Shown: one piece after another, positions 1 to 12,867 of the stretch | How positions within the stretch are numbered: position 1 is the first letter of the stretch | Layout of the letters: each line of letters starts with the position of its first letter | From: Gammaproteobacteria bacterium | GTDB lineage: Bacteria; Pseudomonadota; Gammaproteobacteria; Thiohalobacterales; Thiohalobacteraceae | NCBI GenBank assembly: GCA_019911805.1 | Contig: JAIOJV010000048.1 | Coordinates: 53,197 to 117,196, forward strand | Length of the DNA: 64,000 nt | Direction of reading: 5' to 3' | The notes under the pieces: model-generated | The model's database searches: none | Seen by the model: the letters and a program-made list of their open reading frames with translations, nothing else | Told to the model about the DNA's origin: nothing | Made by a program: the position numbers and the translations under genes

Positions 1-2362
<2,362 letters not shown>

Positions 2363-2751
2363 ATGCGTACTCCTGAAATTTGGTGTGCTGAATCCGTAGC
2401 TTGATTCGGTCGCGTCGGGGCGCGTCATTATGCGGTATTTGTCCGGGACCGGCCAGTTCCGCGGGGTGTAGCCCCGCTCCCATGTAAGTGCTGTCATCCG
2501 CGTCAAGCTCTGTACTGCGCTGGATGTGTCGGTGTGCCGGGTGGCCGTGATGCAGGGCTGCCAGCCGACAGCTGCAACCCGTGGGTTTGCCCCTTGGCAG
2601 ATTGGCCTCCTGCGTGAGGCTCGGTGCTCCGGTGGTCCCATTCGTCGCGCAGCCGACTTGCGACAGCCGGAGGCGGAGCGACGAATGGGACCGCCGGAGC
2701 ATGTCCGCCAACGAGCCTGTAGAGCACAAGGAGCACGGTACATTACGGCCG
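2363..2751. other. Intergenic region with repeats between acnA and hflD
   Basis: No convincing gene. It must carry the acnA promoter (minus strand). Near 2459-2477 there is a short palindrome, GCGGGGTGTAGCCCCGC, of a kind seen as a REP-like repeat in many Gammaproteobacteria. The stretch 2625-2701 forms a long hairpin described separately. The many short open frames here have no recognisable product. Confidence 0.6.
2625..2701. repeat. 24-bp inverted repeat (hairpin)
   Basis: The left arm at 2625-2648 begins TGCTCCGGTGGTCCC. It is the reverse complement of the right arm at 2678-2701 with one mismatch over 24 bp, and the 29-bp spacer is GC-rich. No T-run follows, so it looks more like a small palindromic mobile repeat than a terminator. 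Confidence 0.75.
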
Positions 2752-3396
2752 TCAGCCTAATGCACTTTGCTGCAGCAGCTGCCGGGCGGTATCCAGGATC
2801 CGTCGGCGGCCGAGCAGCAGCTGCCAGCGGTTGCCGCCCAACTGGCGCCAGAGGACGGCTGCGCGGATGCCGGCGAGCAGCAGGGCGCGGATCAGGTTCG
2901 CCCGGGCGGTATCGGTGAGATAGGCTGGTTCGCCCTGCACCATGATACGCGGCTGGAGCGTGCTGATGGACTGCTGGTACAGCTCGCCGAGCGCAGCGAT
3001 GACGGTCGCGTGGGTGGACGCGGCGAAATACTCGGCCTGACCGGCGACCCGCCCGATGCCGGTCCGCAGAGTGTTCAGCAGCGCGCTGTCGCGTGCCAGT
3101 TTGCGTTCGAGGTGCAGCAACGCGATGACGTACCGGGTGACTTCGAGTTCCTCCGCGGTACCGCCACCACCGAGCCGTGCCAGCAGCGTCTTCAGCCCCG
3201 GGCCGAGGCCGATACCGCCGTCAGGCGTGGCGAAGATTGCGGCCGTGGACGGTGCGTCGATCCTGAACAGGCTGTCGATACAGGTCCTGATGTCCGGATC
3301 GGCCGCCTGGCCGCGGCGGGCGACCTGCTGGACGAGTTGCGCGGCCTGAAACAGGGCGGCCAGTGCCAGGGTGCGGTCGGTGAAGGTGTGCGTCAT
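2752..3396 (-). CDS. hflD: HflD family protein (lysogenization regulator homologue)
   Basis: 214-residue homologue of E. coli HflD (YcfC), a peripheral inner-membrane protein that in E. coli binds phage lambda CII. Its housekeeping role is unclear. The ATG at 3396 (MTHTFTDRTLALAALFQAA) was chosen over longer in-frame starts because it matches the family N-terminus. The conserved segment VTRYVIALLHLERKL is present. It sits 32 bp after mnmA on the same strand, the classical mnmA-hflD order, so the two are probably cotranscribed. Confidence 0.92.
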   Translation of the reverse strand: MTHTFTDRTLALAALFQAAQLVQQVARRGQAADPDIRTCIDSLFRIDAPSTAAIFATPDGGIGLGPGLKTLLARLGGGGTAEELEVTRYVIALLHLERKLARDSALLNTLRTGIGRVAGQAEYFAASTHATVIAALGELYQQSISTLQPRIMVQGEPAYLTDTARANLIRALLLAGIRAAVLWRQLGGNRWQLLLGRRRILDTARQLLQQSALG

Positions 3397-3428
3397 GGTG
3401 GCGATGTTGGAGCGAATGCGCAGAGTAC

Positions 3429-4520
3429 TCAATCGATGGCTTGGGCGATGGTCGCGCCGCCCAGACAACGGTCGCTTTGGTAGAAGACGACGGCCTGCCC
3501 CGGTGTGATGGCGCGTTGCGGTGTGTCGAAGACGACCCGCAGGCCACCGTCGCTTTCACCCCGGACGGTGCAGGGCTGGTCCGCCTGGCGGTAGCGTACC
3601 TTGGCGGTACAGCGCAGCGGCAGGTGGGGCCGAACGGTGTCGATCCAATGCGGTGGCCCGGCGCGCAGAGCGGAATGAAACAGCGCCGCATGATTCTTCC
3701 CCTGCACTACGATGAGGCGGTTGTGTGCGAGGTCCTTGCCGGCCACGTACCAGGGTTCGCCGCTAGCGCCGCGGCGCCCGCCGATACCCAGCCCCTGGCG
3801 CTGGCCGTGCGTATGGAACATGAGTCCCTGATGTTCTCCGACGACCGTGCCGCCGAGGTCCACGATAGCGCCCGGCCGGGCCGGCAGATAACTTGCCAGA
3901 AACGCGTCGAAGCGGCGCTCGCCGATGAAGCAGATGCCGGTGCTGTCTTTCTTGGCATGGTTGGGGAACCCGGCCTGCGCCGCGATGTGGCGGACCTCCG
4001 GCTTGTGCAGTTCACCCAGCGGGAACAGCGCGTGCGCGAGCTGCGACTGATCGAGCAGATGCAGAAAATAGCTCTGGTCCTTGTCGGGATCACGGCCCTT
4101 GCACAGCTGCACGCCCTCATCGGAACGCTCCAGTCGTGCGTAGTGGCCGGTGGCGATGAAGTCGGCGCCGAGGCCGAGGGCGTAATCCAGGAAGGCGTGG
4201 AACTTGATCTCCTTGTTGCACATCACATCCGGGTTCGGCGTGCGACCGGCGCGGTATTCGGCGAGGAAATGGGTGAACACGCGATCCCAGTATTCCGTGG
4301 AGAAGCTGATGTGGTGGAGCCGGATGCCGAGCAGCCGCGCAACCGCCTCGGCGTCGGCGAGATCCTCTGCGGCAGGGCAATGGCCGGCCGCGTCGTCCTC
4401 GTCCCAGTTCTTCATGAACAGCCCCTCGACGGCATAACCCTGTTCCAGCAGGGACAGGGCGGCCACGGCCGAATCGACGCCGCCGGAGAGGCCGACGATG
4501 ACGCGCCTGCGCCGCTTCAC
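3429..4520 (-). CDS. mnmA: tRNA-specific 2-thiouridylase MnmA
   Basis: Forms 2-thiouridine at position 34 of tRNA Lys, Glu and Gln, using sulfur relayed by the Tus system. It has 363 residues, the usual length. The PP-loop SGGVDS lies at residues 12-17. The catalytic cysteines lie in [12 protein letters not shown] and [11 protein letters not shown]. The start is a GTG at 4520 whose G sits immediately upstream of the preceding gene's TGA (GTGA overlap), implying translational coupling. hflD follows. Confidence 0.97.
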   Translation of the reverse strand: MKRRRRVIVGLSGGVDSAVAALSLLEQGYAVEGLFMKNWDEDDAAGHCPAAEDLADAEAVARLLGIRLHHISFSTEYWDRVFTHFLAEYRAGRTPNPDVMCNKEIKFHAFLDYALGLGADFIATGHYARLERSDEGVQLCKGRDPDKDQSYFLHLLDQSQLAHALFPLGELHKPEVRHIAAQAGFPNHAKKDSTGICFIGERRFDAFLASYLPARPGAIVDLGGTVVGEHQGLMFHTHGQRQGLGIGGRRGASGEPWYVAGKDLAHNRLIVVQGKNHAALFHSALRAGPPHWIDTVRPHLPLRCTAKVRYRQADQPCTVRGESDGGLRVVFDTPQRAITPGQAVVFYQSDRCLGGATIAQAID

Positions 4521-5116
4521 GGGTCCACCTTCGGGGGTTTCCAGCCGCCGCGCCAGGTGTCCAGATCGACGATGTGCGGCGGCTGCCCGTTCGCCTCGAA
4601 CCAGCTGTCGACGGCGTAGGCCGTGCCGGTACCGAGTTCGGTGACGACGGCGGTGGTGTGCGGCCACCAGCCGACGGGGATGGGCAGGCGGGTGGCCGGT
4701 ATCGCCACCGCGTGGCGGCGCAGCCAACCCTGACGCGCGAACAGCCGCAGATAGCGGGTGGTGTTGGTCGACTCGTCGATGCAGTCCATCTGCCCCTGCC
4801 GGAAGGCCCCGGGGAAGGTTCCGCCGCGGTCGCGATCGGTACCCGTGCGGCTGCCGACATAGCGTTCCAGGGTGGCGATGCCGCGCGCGATCGCAGCCCG
4901 TTCCCGAGCCGCGTCGCCCGCGGGGGCGAAGATTCTGCTGAGTTCCGCCAGGACCTCCTCCTCCAGTGGAACGGTGGCAGTGGATGCGCAGCCGTGCTGG
5001 AAACACACCTCCAGGAGGCGTCCCGGAGCCGGCAGGACACTGTCCGCCCAATCCGTTGCAGGGACGCCGAGGCCGGCCAGCAGGCCGTATGCCAGCAGTC
5101 GCGGACGATCAGTCAT
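4517..5116 (-). CDS. Conserved protein of unknown function with a C-H-D triad-like arrangement
   Basis: 199 residues, ATG at 5116, overlapping the end of nudJ by 8 bp and the start of mnmA by 4 bp, so it is tightly coupled inside the nudJ-mnmA-hflD unit. I do not recognise a named family. Visible landmarks are CFQHGC (38-43), QMDCIDES (Cys112), WWPHTTAVV (His153) and YAVDSWF (Asp170). The order and spacing of Cys, His and Asp (41 and 17 residues) resemble the transglutaminase-like/papain-like catalytic triad. That is inference from spacing, not a family match. No signal peptide is seen, so it is probably cytoplasmic. Confidence 0.8.
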   Translation of the reverse strand: MTDRPRLLAYGLLAGLGVPATDWADSVLPAPGRLLEVCFQHGCASTATVPLEEEVLAELSRIFAPAGDAARERAAIARGIATLERYVGSRTGTDRDRGGTFPGAFRQGQMDCIDESTNTTRYLRLFARQGWLRRHAVAIPATRLPIPVGWWPHTTAVVTELGTGTAYAVDSWFEANGQPPHIVDLDTWRGGWKPPKVDP

Positions 5117-5564
5117 CGGGCAGCAGGCTGACCAGCAGGTTGAGCGGGTAGCGGTGCCCGGCCAGGTAGTCGTCGACGCAGCGCAGGACCAGCGGACTGC
5201 GCCAGTGCGGCTGACGCGCAACGATCTCGTTGCGGGTCAGCCAGATGGTGCGTTCGATACCAGTGTCGAGGGCAGCGGTGGGGTCGGGCGCGCCGACCCC
5301 ACCACAGAAGGCCATACGCAGATAGGTGCGACCCGAACCCGGCACCTGCCAGAGGTAGGCCCCCACCAGTGCCTCGGGGTCGAAGCGGCAGGTGGTCTCT
5401 TCAAAGGCCTCCCGTCTGACTGCCTGCACCAGTGTTTCGTCGGGTTCCAGATGTCCTGCGGGCTGATTGAGCTGCAGCTGGCCGTCGATTTGCTCCTCGA
5501 CCAGCAGAAACCGGCCGTCCTGATGCACGACCGCCGCAACGGTGACGTGAATATCAGGGCCCAT
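5109..5564 (-). CDS. nudJ: Nudix hydrolase, NudJ type
   Basis: About 151 residues. NudJ enzymes hydrolyse nucleoside tri/diphosphates and thiamine (HMP) pyrophosphates. The Nudix box runs from GHLEPDETLV to REAFEETTC. The Gly that usually follows the EE-T/V of the box is replaced by Thr. The ATG at 5564 was preferred to a GTG at 5570 because AAGGA lies 9 bp before the ATG. NudJ upstream of mnmA matches the E. coli gene order, here with one extra gene between. Confidence 0.9.
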   Translation of the reverse strand: MGPDIHVTVAAVVHQDGRFLLVEEQIDGQLQLNQPAGHLEPDETLVQAVRREAFEETTCRFDPEALVGAYLWQVPGSGRTYLRMAFCGGVGAPDPTAALDTGIERTIWLTRNEIVARQPHWRSPLVLRCVDDYLAGHRYPLNLLVSLLPDD

Positions 5565-5939
5565 CGACACGGGTCCTTGTCAGCCGACAGCCCGGCGCGG
5601 TGCCGAACGGCGTCCGATCCGCACCCCGGACGTACCCTTTATCTACTTGAATTTGTAGTTGCATCGCTTTGAAACCAAATGGTAAACAACTTTTCTGCGC
5701 AGCGGCCTGGGCGGCATCGGGGAAGCGCCGCCCTCGATACCCGCGCGCTTGACATTGCGCGGTGAGAAGGTAATAACTACCGCATGACCTTGAACCGCCT
5801 CGTGCGGCTGTGGCATCCCGGGCGCCGATCGGAAGAATATCAGGCCCGGGGGTGTCGCGGTAAAGCAGGGCATAAGAAAACTCCCGGGCGGCGTGAGGCC
5901 CCTGCGGATATCACAATAAACATGCGGAGGAGTTGCATC

Positions 5940-6854
5940 ATGTTGCCATCCCTGAAGAAAATCTGTCTGGCCGGAGCAATCTTTTTTACCGCGGCCGGTA
6001 CCGGCGTCGCTGCCGAGGCCTTGAAGCCGTTCACGCTTGCCTACACCACCACCGGAGATATGCAGCAGGCTGCTGAGGCGGTGAAACAAAAGATCACCGG
6101 CGCCGGCTTCGAGATCGTCGGCTCCTATACCCCCTACGAGGGCGCCCTGGTTCTGGCGATCACCAATGATGCCCTGAAGAAGGCGGCCGCCAGTACCGAG
6201 TTCGGCGGCTATGTGGCCGGTCAGCGCGTCACGCTCACCCAGGTGGGCGATGAGATCCAGGTGTCCTACACCAATCCGCTGTACTACGGCAACGCTTACC
6301 GTGTCGAGGACGATTCCGATCTGCAGGCCGCGGCCGCTGCACTGCAGACGGCATTGGGTGATAAGGAAGAATTCGGCACTGGCAATAAGCAGCTGACCGA
6401 GAAGGATCTGCGCAAGTACCACTACATGTTCGGCATGGAATACTTCAACGATCCCAGCGAGCTCGCGGAATACGACAGCCATGACGAGGCCGTCGCCGCC
6501 GTCGAGGCCGGTCTGGCGGCCCACCGGGGTGGTGCCAGCAAGGTCTACCGTATCGACATCCCTGGCAAGCAGGAAACCGTCTTCGGTGTTGCGCTGACCG
6601 AGGGCTGCAGCGGCGACGAGTACATCATGAGCCGCGTCGATCGCGATCAGCTGCGTTCCACTGGCCACCTGCCCTACGAGATCCTGGTCTCTGACGGCGA
6701 TGTCTACGCCCTCTATGCACGCTTCCGCATCGCGATCAGCTGGCCGCACCTGCCGATGATCGCCAGCGAGACGGGCGCCACCTTCTTCAACATCATGTGT
6801 GCCCCGAATGCCATCGAGGACGCCCTCATCAAGGCGGCTGGCGGCGAAGTCTGA
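5940..6854 (+). CDS. Secreted DUF302-like protein
   Basis: 304 residues with a Sec signal peptide (KK, then LAGAIFFTAAGTGVAA, cleavage near residue 25), so it is periplasmic or exported. The N-terminal half (TTTGDMQQAAEAVKQKI... followed by GALVLAITNDALKK) looks like the DUF302 fold. The C-terminal half holds a second similar unit (SHDEAVAAVEAGLAAH). The ATG at 5940 has GGAGGAG 7 bp upstream, which fixes the start over longer frames. Function unknown; a hairpin terminator follows. Confidence 0.8.
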   Translation: MLPSLKKICLAGAIFFTAAGTGVAAEALKPFTLAYTTTGDMQQAAEAVKQKITGAGFEIVGSYTPYEGALVLAITNDALKKAAASTEFGGYVAGQRVTLTQVGDEIQVSYTNPLYYGNAYRVEDDSDLQAAAAALQTALGDKEEFGTGNKQLTEKDLRKYHYMFGMEYFNDPSELAEYDSHDEAVAAVEAGLAAHRGGASKVYRIDIPGKQETVFGVALTEGCSGDEYIMSRVDRDQLRSTGHLPYEILVSDGDVYALYARFRIAISWPHLPMIASETGATFFNIMCAPNAIEDALIKAAGGEV

Positions 6855-6880
6855 GCCCCCGGGTAATCACTGCCTGACCC

Positions 6881-6904
6881 GAACCCCCGCTCCGGCGGGG
6901 GTTC
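6881..6904 (+). terminator. Rho-independent terminator after the DUF302-like gene
   Basis: GAACCCCCGC-tccg-GCGGGGGTTC forms a 10-bp GC stem with a four-base loop, followed by TTC and ATT. It lies 27 bp after the stop codon. Confidence 0.8.
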
Positions 6905-6988
6905 TTCATTCGGCATCCGTCCCGCATCGCGCGCCCCGGCTACGGATGGTAGAATCCGCGGCCGTTTTCATTGTTTCGGGAATCTCCA

Positions 6989-8248
6989 ATGACCTATCAG
7001 CACATCCACGTTCCGGACGAGGGCGAGCGTATCCGCGTCGGTGCCGGCAATGCCCTCACGGTACCGGAACGCCCCATCATCCCCTTTATCGAAGGTGATG
7101 GTATCGGCATCGATGTGACGCCGGTGATGCGCAAGGTAGTGGACGCCGCCGTCGAACGCGCTTACGGCGGTCGGCGGACGATCGCGTGGATGGAGATCTA
7201 CGCGGGCGAAAAGGCCAACCGCCGCTACGGCGACGATGTCTGGTTGCCGGCAGAAACCATCGCGGCTATCCGGGAGTTCGCCGTGGCCATCAAGGGGCCA
7301 CTGATGACGCCGGTCGGAGGGGGCATCCGCTCACTCAATGTCACGCTGCGACAGGACCTGGATCTGTATGTCTGCCTGCGGCCGGTGCGCTACTATGCGG
7401 GGACGCCGAGCCCACTGAAGGAGCCGGAAAAGACCGACATGGTGATCTTCCGCGAGAATTCGGAGGATATCTACGCCGGCATCGAATGGCCTGCCGGCAG
7501 CCCCGAGGTGACCAGGCTCATCCGTTTCCTGCAAGACGAGCTGGGCGTCACCAAGATCCGCTTTCCGGAGACCTCGGGCATCGGCATCAAACCGGTGTCG
7601 AAGGAGGGGACGGTACGCCTGGTGCGCAAGGCGATCCAGTACGCCATTGACCAGGATCGTGACTCCGTGACCCTGGTGCACAAAGGCAACATCATGAAAT
7701 TCACCGAGGGCGCCTTCAAGAACTGGGGCTATGAACTCGCGCGCGAGGAGTTCGGGGCGCAGGCAAAGACCAAGGGTGGTCCCTTGAGCTTCACCAACCC
7801 CCGCAGCGGGCGGGATATCGTCATCAAGGACGTCATCGCCGATGCCTTTCTGCAGCAGATCCTGTTGCAACCCGAGGCCTCCAGCGTGATCGCCACTCTC
7901 AATCTGAACGGCGACTACATCTCCGATGCCCTGGCGGCACAGGTGGGCGGCATCGGGATTGCGCCGGGTGCGAATCTGTCGGATACCGTCGGTGTCTTCG
8001 AGGCCACCCATGGTACGGCACCGGATATCGCCGGCCAGGGTAAGGCCAATCCGGGGTCATTACTCCTATCAGCGGAAATGATGCTGCGCCACCTCGGTTG
8101 GCAGGAGGCCGCCGATCTGATCGTAGCCGGCGTGTCGGGCGCGATCATGGCAAAACAGGTGACGGGTGATCTCGCCCGGGCCATACCCGGTGCGCAAGCG
8201 CTTTCGTCCGCGCAGTTCGGCGACGCGGTCATCGCCAAGATGGCCTGA
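6989..8248 (+). CDS. icd: Isocitrate dehydrogenase, NAD-type coenzyme site
   Basis: 419 residues, homodimeric ICDH of the E. coli Icd type, catalysing oxidative decarboxylation of isocitrate. The substrate loop GGGIRSLNV carries the serine equivalent to E. coli Ser113. Where E. coli Icd has Lys344-Tyr345 and Val351 for NADP, this protein has [12 protein letters not shown], i.e. Asp, Ile and Ala. Those three residues are the hallmark of NAD-dependent prokaryotic ICDHs. The ATG at 6989 was preferred to a TTG 18 bp upstream. The 14-bp stem at 8297-8336 lies between it and the convergent cold-shock gene. Confidence 0.95.
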   Translation: MTYQHIHVPDEGERIRVGAGNALTVPERPIIPFIEGDGIGIDVTPVMRKVVDAAVERAYGGRRTIAWMEIYAGEKANRRYGDDVWLPAETIAAIREFAVAIKGPLMTPVGGGIRSLNVTLRQDLDLYVCLRPVRYYAGTPSPLKEPEKTDMVIFRENSEDIYAGIEWPAGSPEVTRLIRFLQDELGVTKIRFPETSGIGIKPVSKEGTVRLVRKAIQYAIDQDRDSVTLVHKGNIMKFTEGAFKNWGYELAREEFGAQAKTKGGPLSFTNPRSGRDIVIKDVIADAFLQQILLQPEASSVIATLNLNGDYISDALAAQVGGIGIAPGANLSDTVGVFEATHGTAPDIAGQGKANPGSLLLSAEMMLRHLGWQEAADLIVAGVSGAIMAKQVTGDLARAIPGAQALSSAQFGDAVIAKMA

Positions 8249-8296
8249 GGGCAGGGTGATCTAAGGTAAGGCGAACGGCAGATAATAAAGACTCTC

Positions 8297-8336
8297 ACCG
8301 CCCCTTGCGTCTCCCATAAGGAACGCAGGGGGCGGT
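8297..8336. terminator. Bidirectional hairpin between icd and the cold-shock gene
   Basis: ACCGCCCCTTGCGT at 8297-8310 pairs with 8323-8336 over 14 bp with one G-T wobble and a 12-base loop. It separates two convergent genes. No clear U-tract is present, so termination is inferred from position. Confidence 0.6.
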
Positions 8337-8378
8337 TGGGAAAGCCCTGCTGTTGCGCCCCGCCGGTGCGGGTCGCTG

Positions 8379-8588
8379 TCAGTCGCCCGGTGCCCGGATC
8401 CGCGAGGCCTGGAGCCCCTTCGGGCCTTCGCTGATCTCGAACTCGACCTTCTGGCCTTCCTTCAGCGTACGATAACCTTCGGCCTCGATCGCGGAGAAAT
8501 GTGCGAACACGTCTTCCTCACCCCCATCCGGAGAGATGAAACCATATCCCTTGGCATTACTGAACCATTTGACCGTACCTGTTGCCAT
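8379..8588 (-). CDS. Cold-shock domain protein (CspA/CspD family)
   Basis: 69-residue single-stranded nucleic-acid-binding protein. The RNP1-like KGYGFISP and RNP2-like DVFAHFS motifs are present, followed by [18 protein letters not shown]. The ATG at 8588 starts [10 protein letters not shown], the family N-terminus. By synteny (csp-clpS-clpA-infA) it corresponds to E. coli cspD, but sequence alone cannot separate CspA from CspD. The 5' leader contains a perfect 7-bp hairpin (8614-8631) that could matter for cold regulation. Confidence 0.93.
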   Translation of the reverse strand: MATGTVKWFSNAKGYGFISPDGGEEDVFAHFSAIEAEGYRTLKEGQKVEFEISEGPKGLQASRIRAPGD

Positions 8589-8939
8589 GACTGCGCTTAC
8601 CTCGCTCACATCTGCGGATTCTCTAATCCGCTTTTATTGTTCCGACCCCGGCCCCTGAAGAACCTGATTCAGCGACGGGAATCTCCTCCTTCCCCGGCGC
8701 GCAGGAATGCGCCACTTTCAACTTTCGTCCAACAGTCTAAAATAGTCAAGTATTCAGCGGCTTCAAGCCCCGCGCGCGCGGTTTGCTGCCGCCCCGGTCC
8801 GCAGCCGCCCCAAGGCGGGAATGCATGACACTAATTGCGCCCGGCACTCGGACTATGATTAAGTCTGGTTGCATGGGTCCACTAAAACCCCACTGCAGGT
8901 GTGAGCCCTGCACCGGCAGGATTCAGTTAGACTTGGTAC
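8589..8939. promoter_or_regulatory. Divergent control region between csp and clpS
   Basis: 351 bp with no gene, upstream of both divergent genes. On the csp side GCGGATT-ctct-AATCCGC (8614-8631) can form a leader hairpin. I could not define -35/-10 boxes with confidence on either strand. Confidence 0.45.
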
Positions 8940-9263
8940 ATGGCGAACGAATTTATGCAGCGTGGCGATGAAGATGGGCTGGCCATTCAGGAGGCGACGC
9001 CCAAACTCAAACCGCCGCCGCTCTACAAGGTCGTACTGCTCAACGATGACTACACCCCGATGGAGTTCGTTGTGGAGGTACTGGAAACTTTTTTCGGCAT
9101 GAGTCGGGAGAAGGCGACCCAGATCATGCTGCATGTCCACACGCGCGGCAAAGGCGTGTGCGGGGTTTTTACCCGGGAAATTGCCGAGACCAAAGTCGCA
9201 CAGGTCAGCGAATACGCGCGGCATCACCAACACCCCCTGTTGTGCACCATGGAAGAGGCCTAA
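8940..9263 (+). CDS. clpS: ATP-dependent Clp protease adaptor ClpS
   Basis: 107 residues. ClpS binds N-degron substrates and delivers them to ClpAP. The signature [20 protein letters not shown] and the segment [21 protein letters not shown] are present. It lies 17 bp before clpA on the same strand, the standard pair. Confidence 0.97.
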   Translation: MANEFMQRGDEDGLAIQEATPKLKPPPLYKVVLLNDDYTPMEFVVEVLETFFGMSREKATQIMLHVHTRGKGVCGVFTREIAETKVAQVSEYARHHQHPLLCTMEEA

Positions 9264-9280
9264 GGGCGAGGTACATCACT

Positions 9281-11542
9281 ATGCTGAGCAAGGAACTGGA
9301 ATTCACTCTCAATCTCGCCTTCAAGGAAGCGCGCGGGAAGCGTCACGAGTTCATGACCGTGGAACACCTGCTGCTGGCACTCCTGGACAACCCGGCGGCG
9401 GCCGAGGTGTTGCGGGCCTGCGGTGCGGACATGCATGCGCTCAAACACGACCTGGTCAGCTTCCTCGAGGAGACCACACCGGTGCTGCCGGTCCAGGACA
9501 CGCGCGAGACCCAGCCCACCCTGGGATTCCAGCGTGTGCTGCAGCGTGCCGTGTTCCATGTACAGTCATCCGGGAGGAAGGAGGTCACAGGCGCGAACGT
9601 GCTGGTGGCGATCTACAGCGAGCAGGAATCGCAGGCTGTCTATTTCCTCAACAAGCAGAACGTCAGCCGACTGGATGTGGTGAACTATATCTCGCACGGT
9701 ATTTCCAAGGTCGCTGGCGAACAGAACGAGGAGCTCTCCCTGGGGTCCAGTGAAGAGGGGGAGGCGCCTGAGAGCGGACCACGCAAGCCGCTGGAGAGTT
9801 TCGCCACCAACCTCAACGACATGGCCCGCCGCGGCAAGATCGATCCGCTGATCGGCCGCCGTGAGGAAATCGAGCGGACCGTGCAGATCCTCTGCCGACG
9901 GCGTAAGAACAACCCGCTGTTCGTCGGTGAGGCCGGTGTCGGCAAGACCGCGCTGGCCGAGGGACTTGCACGCATGATCGTCGACGGCCAGGTCCCCGAA
10001 ATCCTGCACGATGCGACCATCTATTCGCTGGATCTGGGTGCGTTGGTCGCAGGCACCAAATACCGTGGTGATTTCGAGAAGCGTCTGAAGGGTGTGCTCG
10101 CCCAGTTGAAAAAGGAGCCGGGCGCGATCCTGTTCATCGACGAGATCCACACCATCATCGGTGCGGGCGCGGCCTCCGGCGGTGTGATGGACGCCTCCAA
10201 TCTGATCAAGCCGATGCTGGCCTCCGGCGAGCTGAAATGCATCGGCTCGACGACCTATCAGGAATACCGTGGCATCTTCGAAAAAGACCGCGCCCTGGCG
10301 CGGCGCTTCCAGAAGATCGATGTGCGCGAGCCTACGGTTGAAGAGACCATACAGATCCTCAAGGGTCTGAAGACGGCATTCGAAGAGCATCACAACGTGC
10401 GTTATTCGCCGAAGGCGCTGCGCATTGCGGCGGAACTGGCGGACCGTTACATCACCGACCGCCATCTGCCCGACAAGGCCATCGATGTGATCGATGAGGC
10501 CGGCGCCAACCAGCGCATGCAGCCGCCGTCGAAGCGCAAGAAGACCATCGGCACGGCGGACATCGAATCCATCGTCGCGAAGATTGCCCGTATCCCGCCG
10601 AAGAGTGTCTCGTCGTCGGACAAGGACAAGCTGCGCACCCTGAGTCGCGATCTCAAGATGGTCGTCTACGGTCAGGACGAGCCGATCGAGGCGCTGGCCT
10701 CGGCCATCAAGATGTCGCGCTCCGGTCTGGGCAACGAACAGAGGCCGATCGGCTCCTTCCTGTTCGCCGGACCGACCGGCGTCGGCAAGACCGAGGTCAG
10801 CCGTCAACTGGCCATGACGCTGGGTATCGAACTTATCCGCTTCGACATGTCCGAGTACATGGAGCGGCACACCGTGTCACGACTGATCGGCGCACCCCCC
10901 GGTTATGTCGGCTTCGATCAGGGCGGTCTGCTCACCGACGCCACGCTGAAGCACCCGCATTCGGTGCTGCTGCTGGACGAGATCGAGAAGGCGCACCCCG
11001 AGGTCTTCAATCTGCTGCTGCAGGTCATGGATCATGGCACGCTGACCGACAACAACGGCCGCAAGGCAGACTTCCGCAACGTCATCATCATCATGACGAC
11101 CAACGCCGGGGCGCAGGAGATGGATCGGCCATCCATCGGCTTCACCGCTCAGGATCATGCCAGCGACGGCATGGAGGCGATCAAACGGCTGTTTACGCCG
11201 GAGTTCCGCAACCGGTTGGACGCGATCATCCAGTTCAAGCCACTCGACCCGACGGTCGTCGCGCAGGTGGTCAACAAATTCATCTACGAACTCGAGGCGC
11301 AGCTCGCCGATCGCAACGTCAGCATCGACATCGACGAGGCGGCGCGGTTGTGGCTGGCGGAGAAGGGCTACGACCCGAAGATGGGTGCCCGCCCGATGGC
11401 GCGGGTGGTGCAGGAACACATCAAGCGCCCGCTCGCCGACGAGTTGCTGTTCGGCCGACTCTCTCATGGGGGTCACGTCGAGGTACGTGTCGAGGGTGAC
11501 ACCCTGGCGTTGGAGATCGAGACCGAGGCGGAAAAGGCCTGA
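9281..11542 (+). CDS. clpA: ATP-dependent Clp protease ATP-binding subunit ClpA
   Basis: 753-residue AAA+ unfoldase partner of ClpP. It has a Clp_N double repeat ([17 protein letters not shown] onwards), a first Walker A GEAGVGKT with Walker [10 protein letters not shown], a second Walker A GPTGVGKT with Walker [15 protein letters not shown], and a C-terminal D2-small domain ([19 protein letters not shown]). The ATG at 9281 fits the family start; longer in-frame starts run back into clpS. No clpP is in the window. Confidence 0.97.
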   Translation: MLSKELEFTLNLAFKEARGKRHEFMTVEHLLLALLDNPAAAEVLRACGADMHALKHDLVSFLEETTPVLPVQDTRETQPTLGFQRVLQRAVFHVQSSGRKEVTGANVLVAIYSEQESQAVYFLNKQNVSRLDVVNYISHGISKVAGEQNEELSLGSSEEGEAPESGPRKPLESFATNLNDMARRGKIDPLIGRREEIERTVQILCRRRKNNPLFVGEAGVGKTALAEGLARMIVDGQVPEILHDATIYSLDLGALVAGTKYRGDFEKRLKGVLAQLKKEPGAILFIDEIHTIIGAGAASGGVMDASNLIKPMLASGELKCIGSTTYQEYRGIFEKDRALARRFQKIDVREPTVEETIQILKGLKTAFEEHHNVRYSPKALRIAAELADRYITDRHLPDKAIDVIDEAGANQRMQPPSKRKKTIGTADIESIVAKIARIPPKSVSSSDKDKLRTLSRDLKMVVYGQDEPIEALASAIKMSRSGLGNEQRPIGSFLFAGPTGVGKTEVSRQLAMTLGIELIRFDMSEYMERHTVSRLIGAPPGYVGFDQGGLLTDATLKHPHSVLLLDEIEKAHPEVFNLLLQVMDHGTLTDNNGRKADFRNVIIIMTTNAGAQEMDRPSIGFTAQDHASDGMEAIKRLFTPEFRNRLDAIIQFKPLDPTVVAQVVNKFIYELEAQLADRNVSIDIDEAARLWLAEKGYDPKMGARPMARVVQEHIKRPLADELLFGRLSHGGHVEVRVEGDTLALEIETEAEKA

Positions 11543-11663
11543 TCATGCGCCGCGCCGGCGGGTTCGGGGCTGTGGGCAGGTGCCCCGGGCGGTGGGTTAG
11601 GGCGCCGGCCAGTGTGGATTATCGGGGCGGCGCGATCGTCACGGAAAGGTTGACGGGAACACC

Positions 11664-11915
<252 letters not shown>

Positions 11916-11994
11916 TTATAGAGAAAACTGTCTGAATCCGGAACGACTACGGATGTTTTTTAATCGGGCGCCGCGCCACCCGGGTGGCCAGGAC

Positions 11995-12699
11995 TCAGGT
12001 CAGTGTCTCCCAACGTTCATTCCGGTAGGCCTGTAGCGGTCGAAAACGACCCTTATACGCCATCTTCGGTGATGCGGCGATCCAGTAGCCGAGGTAGAGG
12101 TAGGACAAGCCGAGAGACCGGGCCGTCTCGATCTGTTGCAGGATGGCGAAGTTACCCAGACCACGTGTGCCCAGCGCCGGGTCGTAAAAGGTGTATACGG
12201 CCGACAGGCCATCATCCAACCGGTCAGTGACCGCCACGGCCACCAGCCGCCCGCTCAGCCGCATCTCCAGAAACCAGGTGTCACTCCAGCCACCCAGCAG
12301 GAACTGGCGGAAATTCACGGGGGTGGCCTCGTCCATGCCGCCGCGCGGATGCCGCGCGGTGAGGTACTCCTGATAGAGGGAAAAATATTCCTCGCTGTAG
12401 CCGGCGCTGACGACGGCCGTCTCCAACTCGGCATTGCGTTGCTGGCAACGACGGTCGCGGCGGTGCGGTTGGAAGTCCGCAACAGGAATCCGGACCGGGA
12501 CGCAGGCGGTGCAGTCGGTACAGGCGGGGCGGTAGACGTGGCTGCCGCTGCGGCGGAATCCGAGCCGGGCCAGCTGGCTGTAGAGCGCCCGGGTCATGAT
12601 GCCCGGCTGGGCAAACAGGCTGATAGACTCCCGCTCCGGCAGGTAGGAGCAGGTCTGCGGTGGTGTCGTGAAGAACTGCAGCAGTCGTGGTGAATTCAT
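11995..12699 (-). CDS. bpt: Aspartate/glutamate leucyltransferase (Bpt/ATE)
   Basis: 234 residues. It transfers Leu from Leu-tRNA to proteins with N-terminal Asp or Glu, creating a ClpS-recognised degron. The Cys-rich N-terminus has YLPERES and ACTDCTACVPVRIPV. The C-terminal half has GLSAVYTFYDP, LGLSYLYLGYWI and MAYKGRFRPL, all typical of Bpt. The start is an ATG at 12699. Confidence 0.95.
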   Translation of the reverse strand: MNSPRLLQFFTTPPQTCSYLPERESISLFAQPGIMTRALYSQLARLGFRRSGSHVYRPACTDCTACVPVRIPVADFQPHRRDRRCQQRNAELETAVVSAGYSEEYFSLYQEYLTARHPRGGMDEATPVNFRQFLLGGWSDTWFLEMRLSGRLVAVAVTDRLDDGLSAVYTFYDPALGTRGLGNFAILQQIETARSLGLSYLYLGYWIAASPKMAYKGRFRPLQAYRNERWETLT

Positions 12700-12867
12700 G
12701 ACTCTGTGCCGGTCGAATCAGCCTGTAACGGTCAGTCTGGCCACGGAGAGATATACGGAATGCGCAGAAATACAGGCACCCAGCCGATCGGGTAGTAGTG
12801 ATCGGTCATTCATAGTGAATGATAGCGCATACACCCGCCCGGCGACGCCATCCATGCGGTTGCGTGG

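Noticed and set aside
5643..6749. Long minus-strand open frame opposite the DUF302-like gene
   Set aside because: It is a mirror frame of a gene with a signal peptide, ribosome site and terminator; its product has no recognisable domain.
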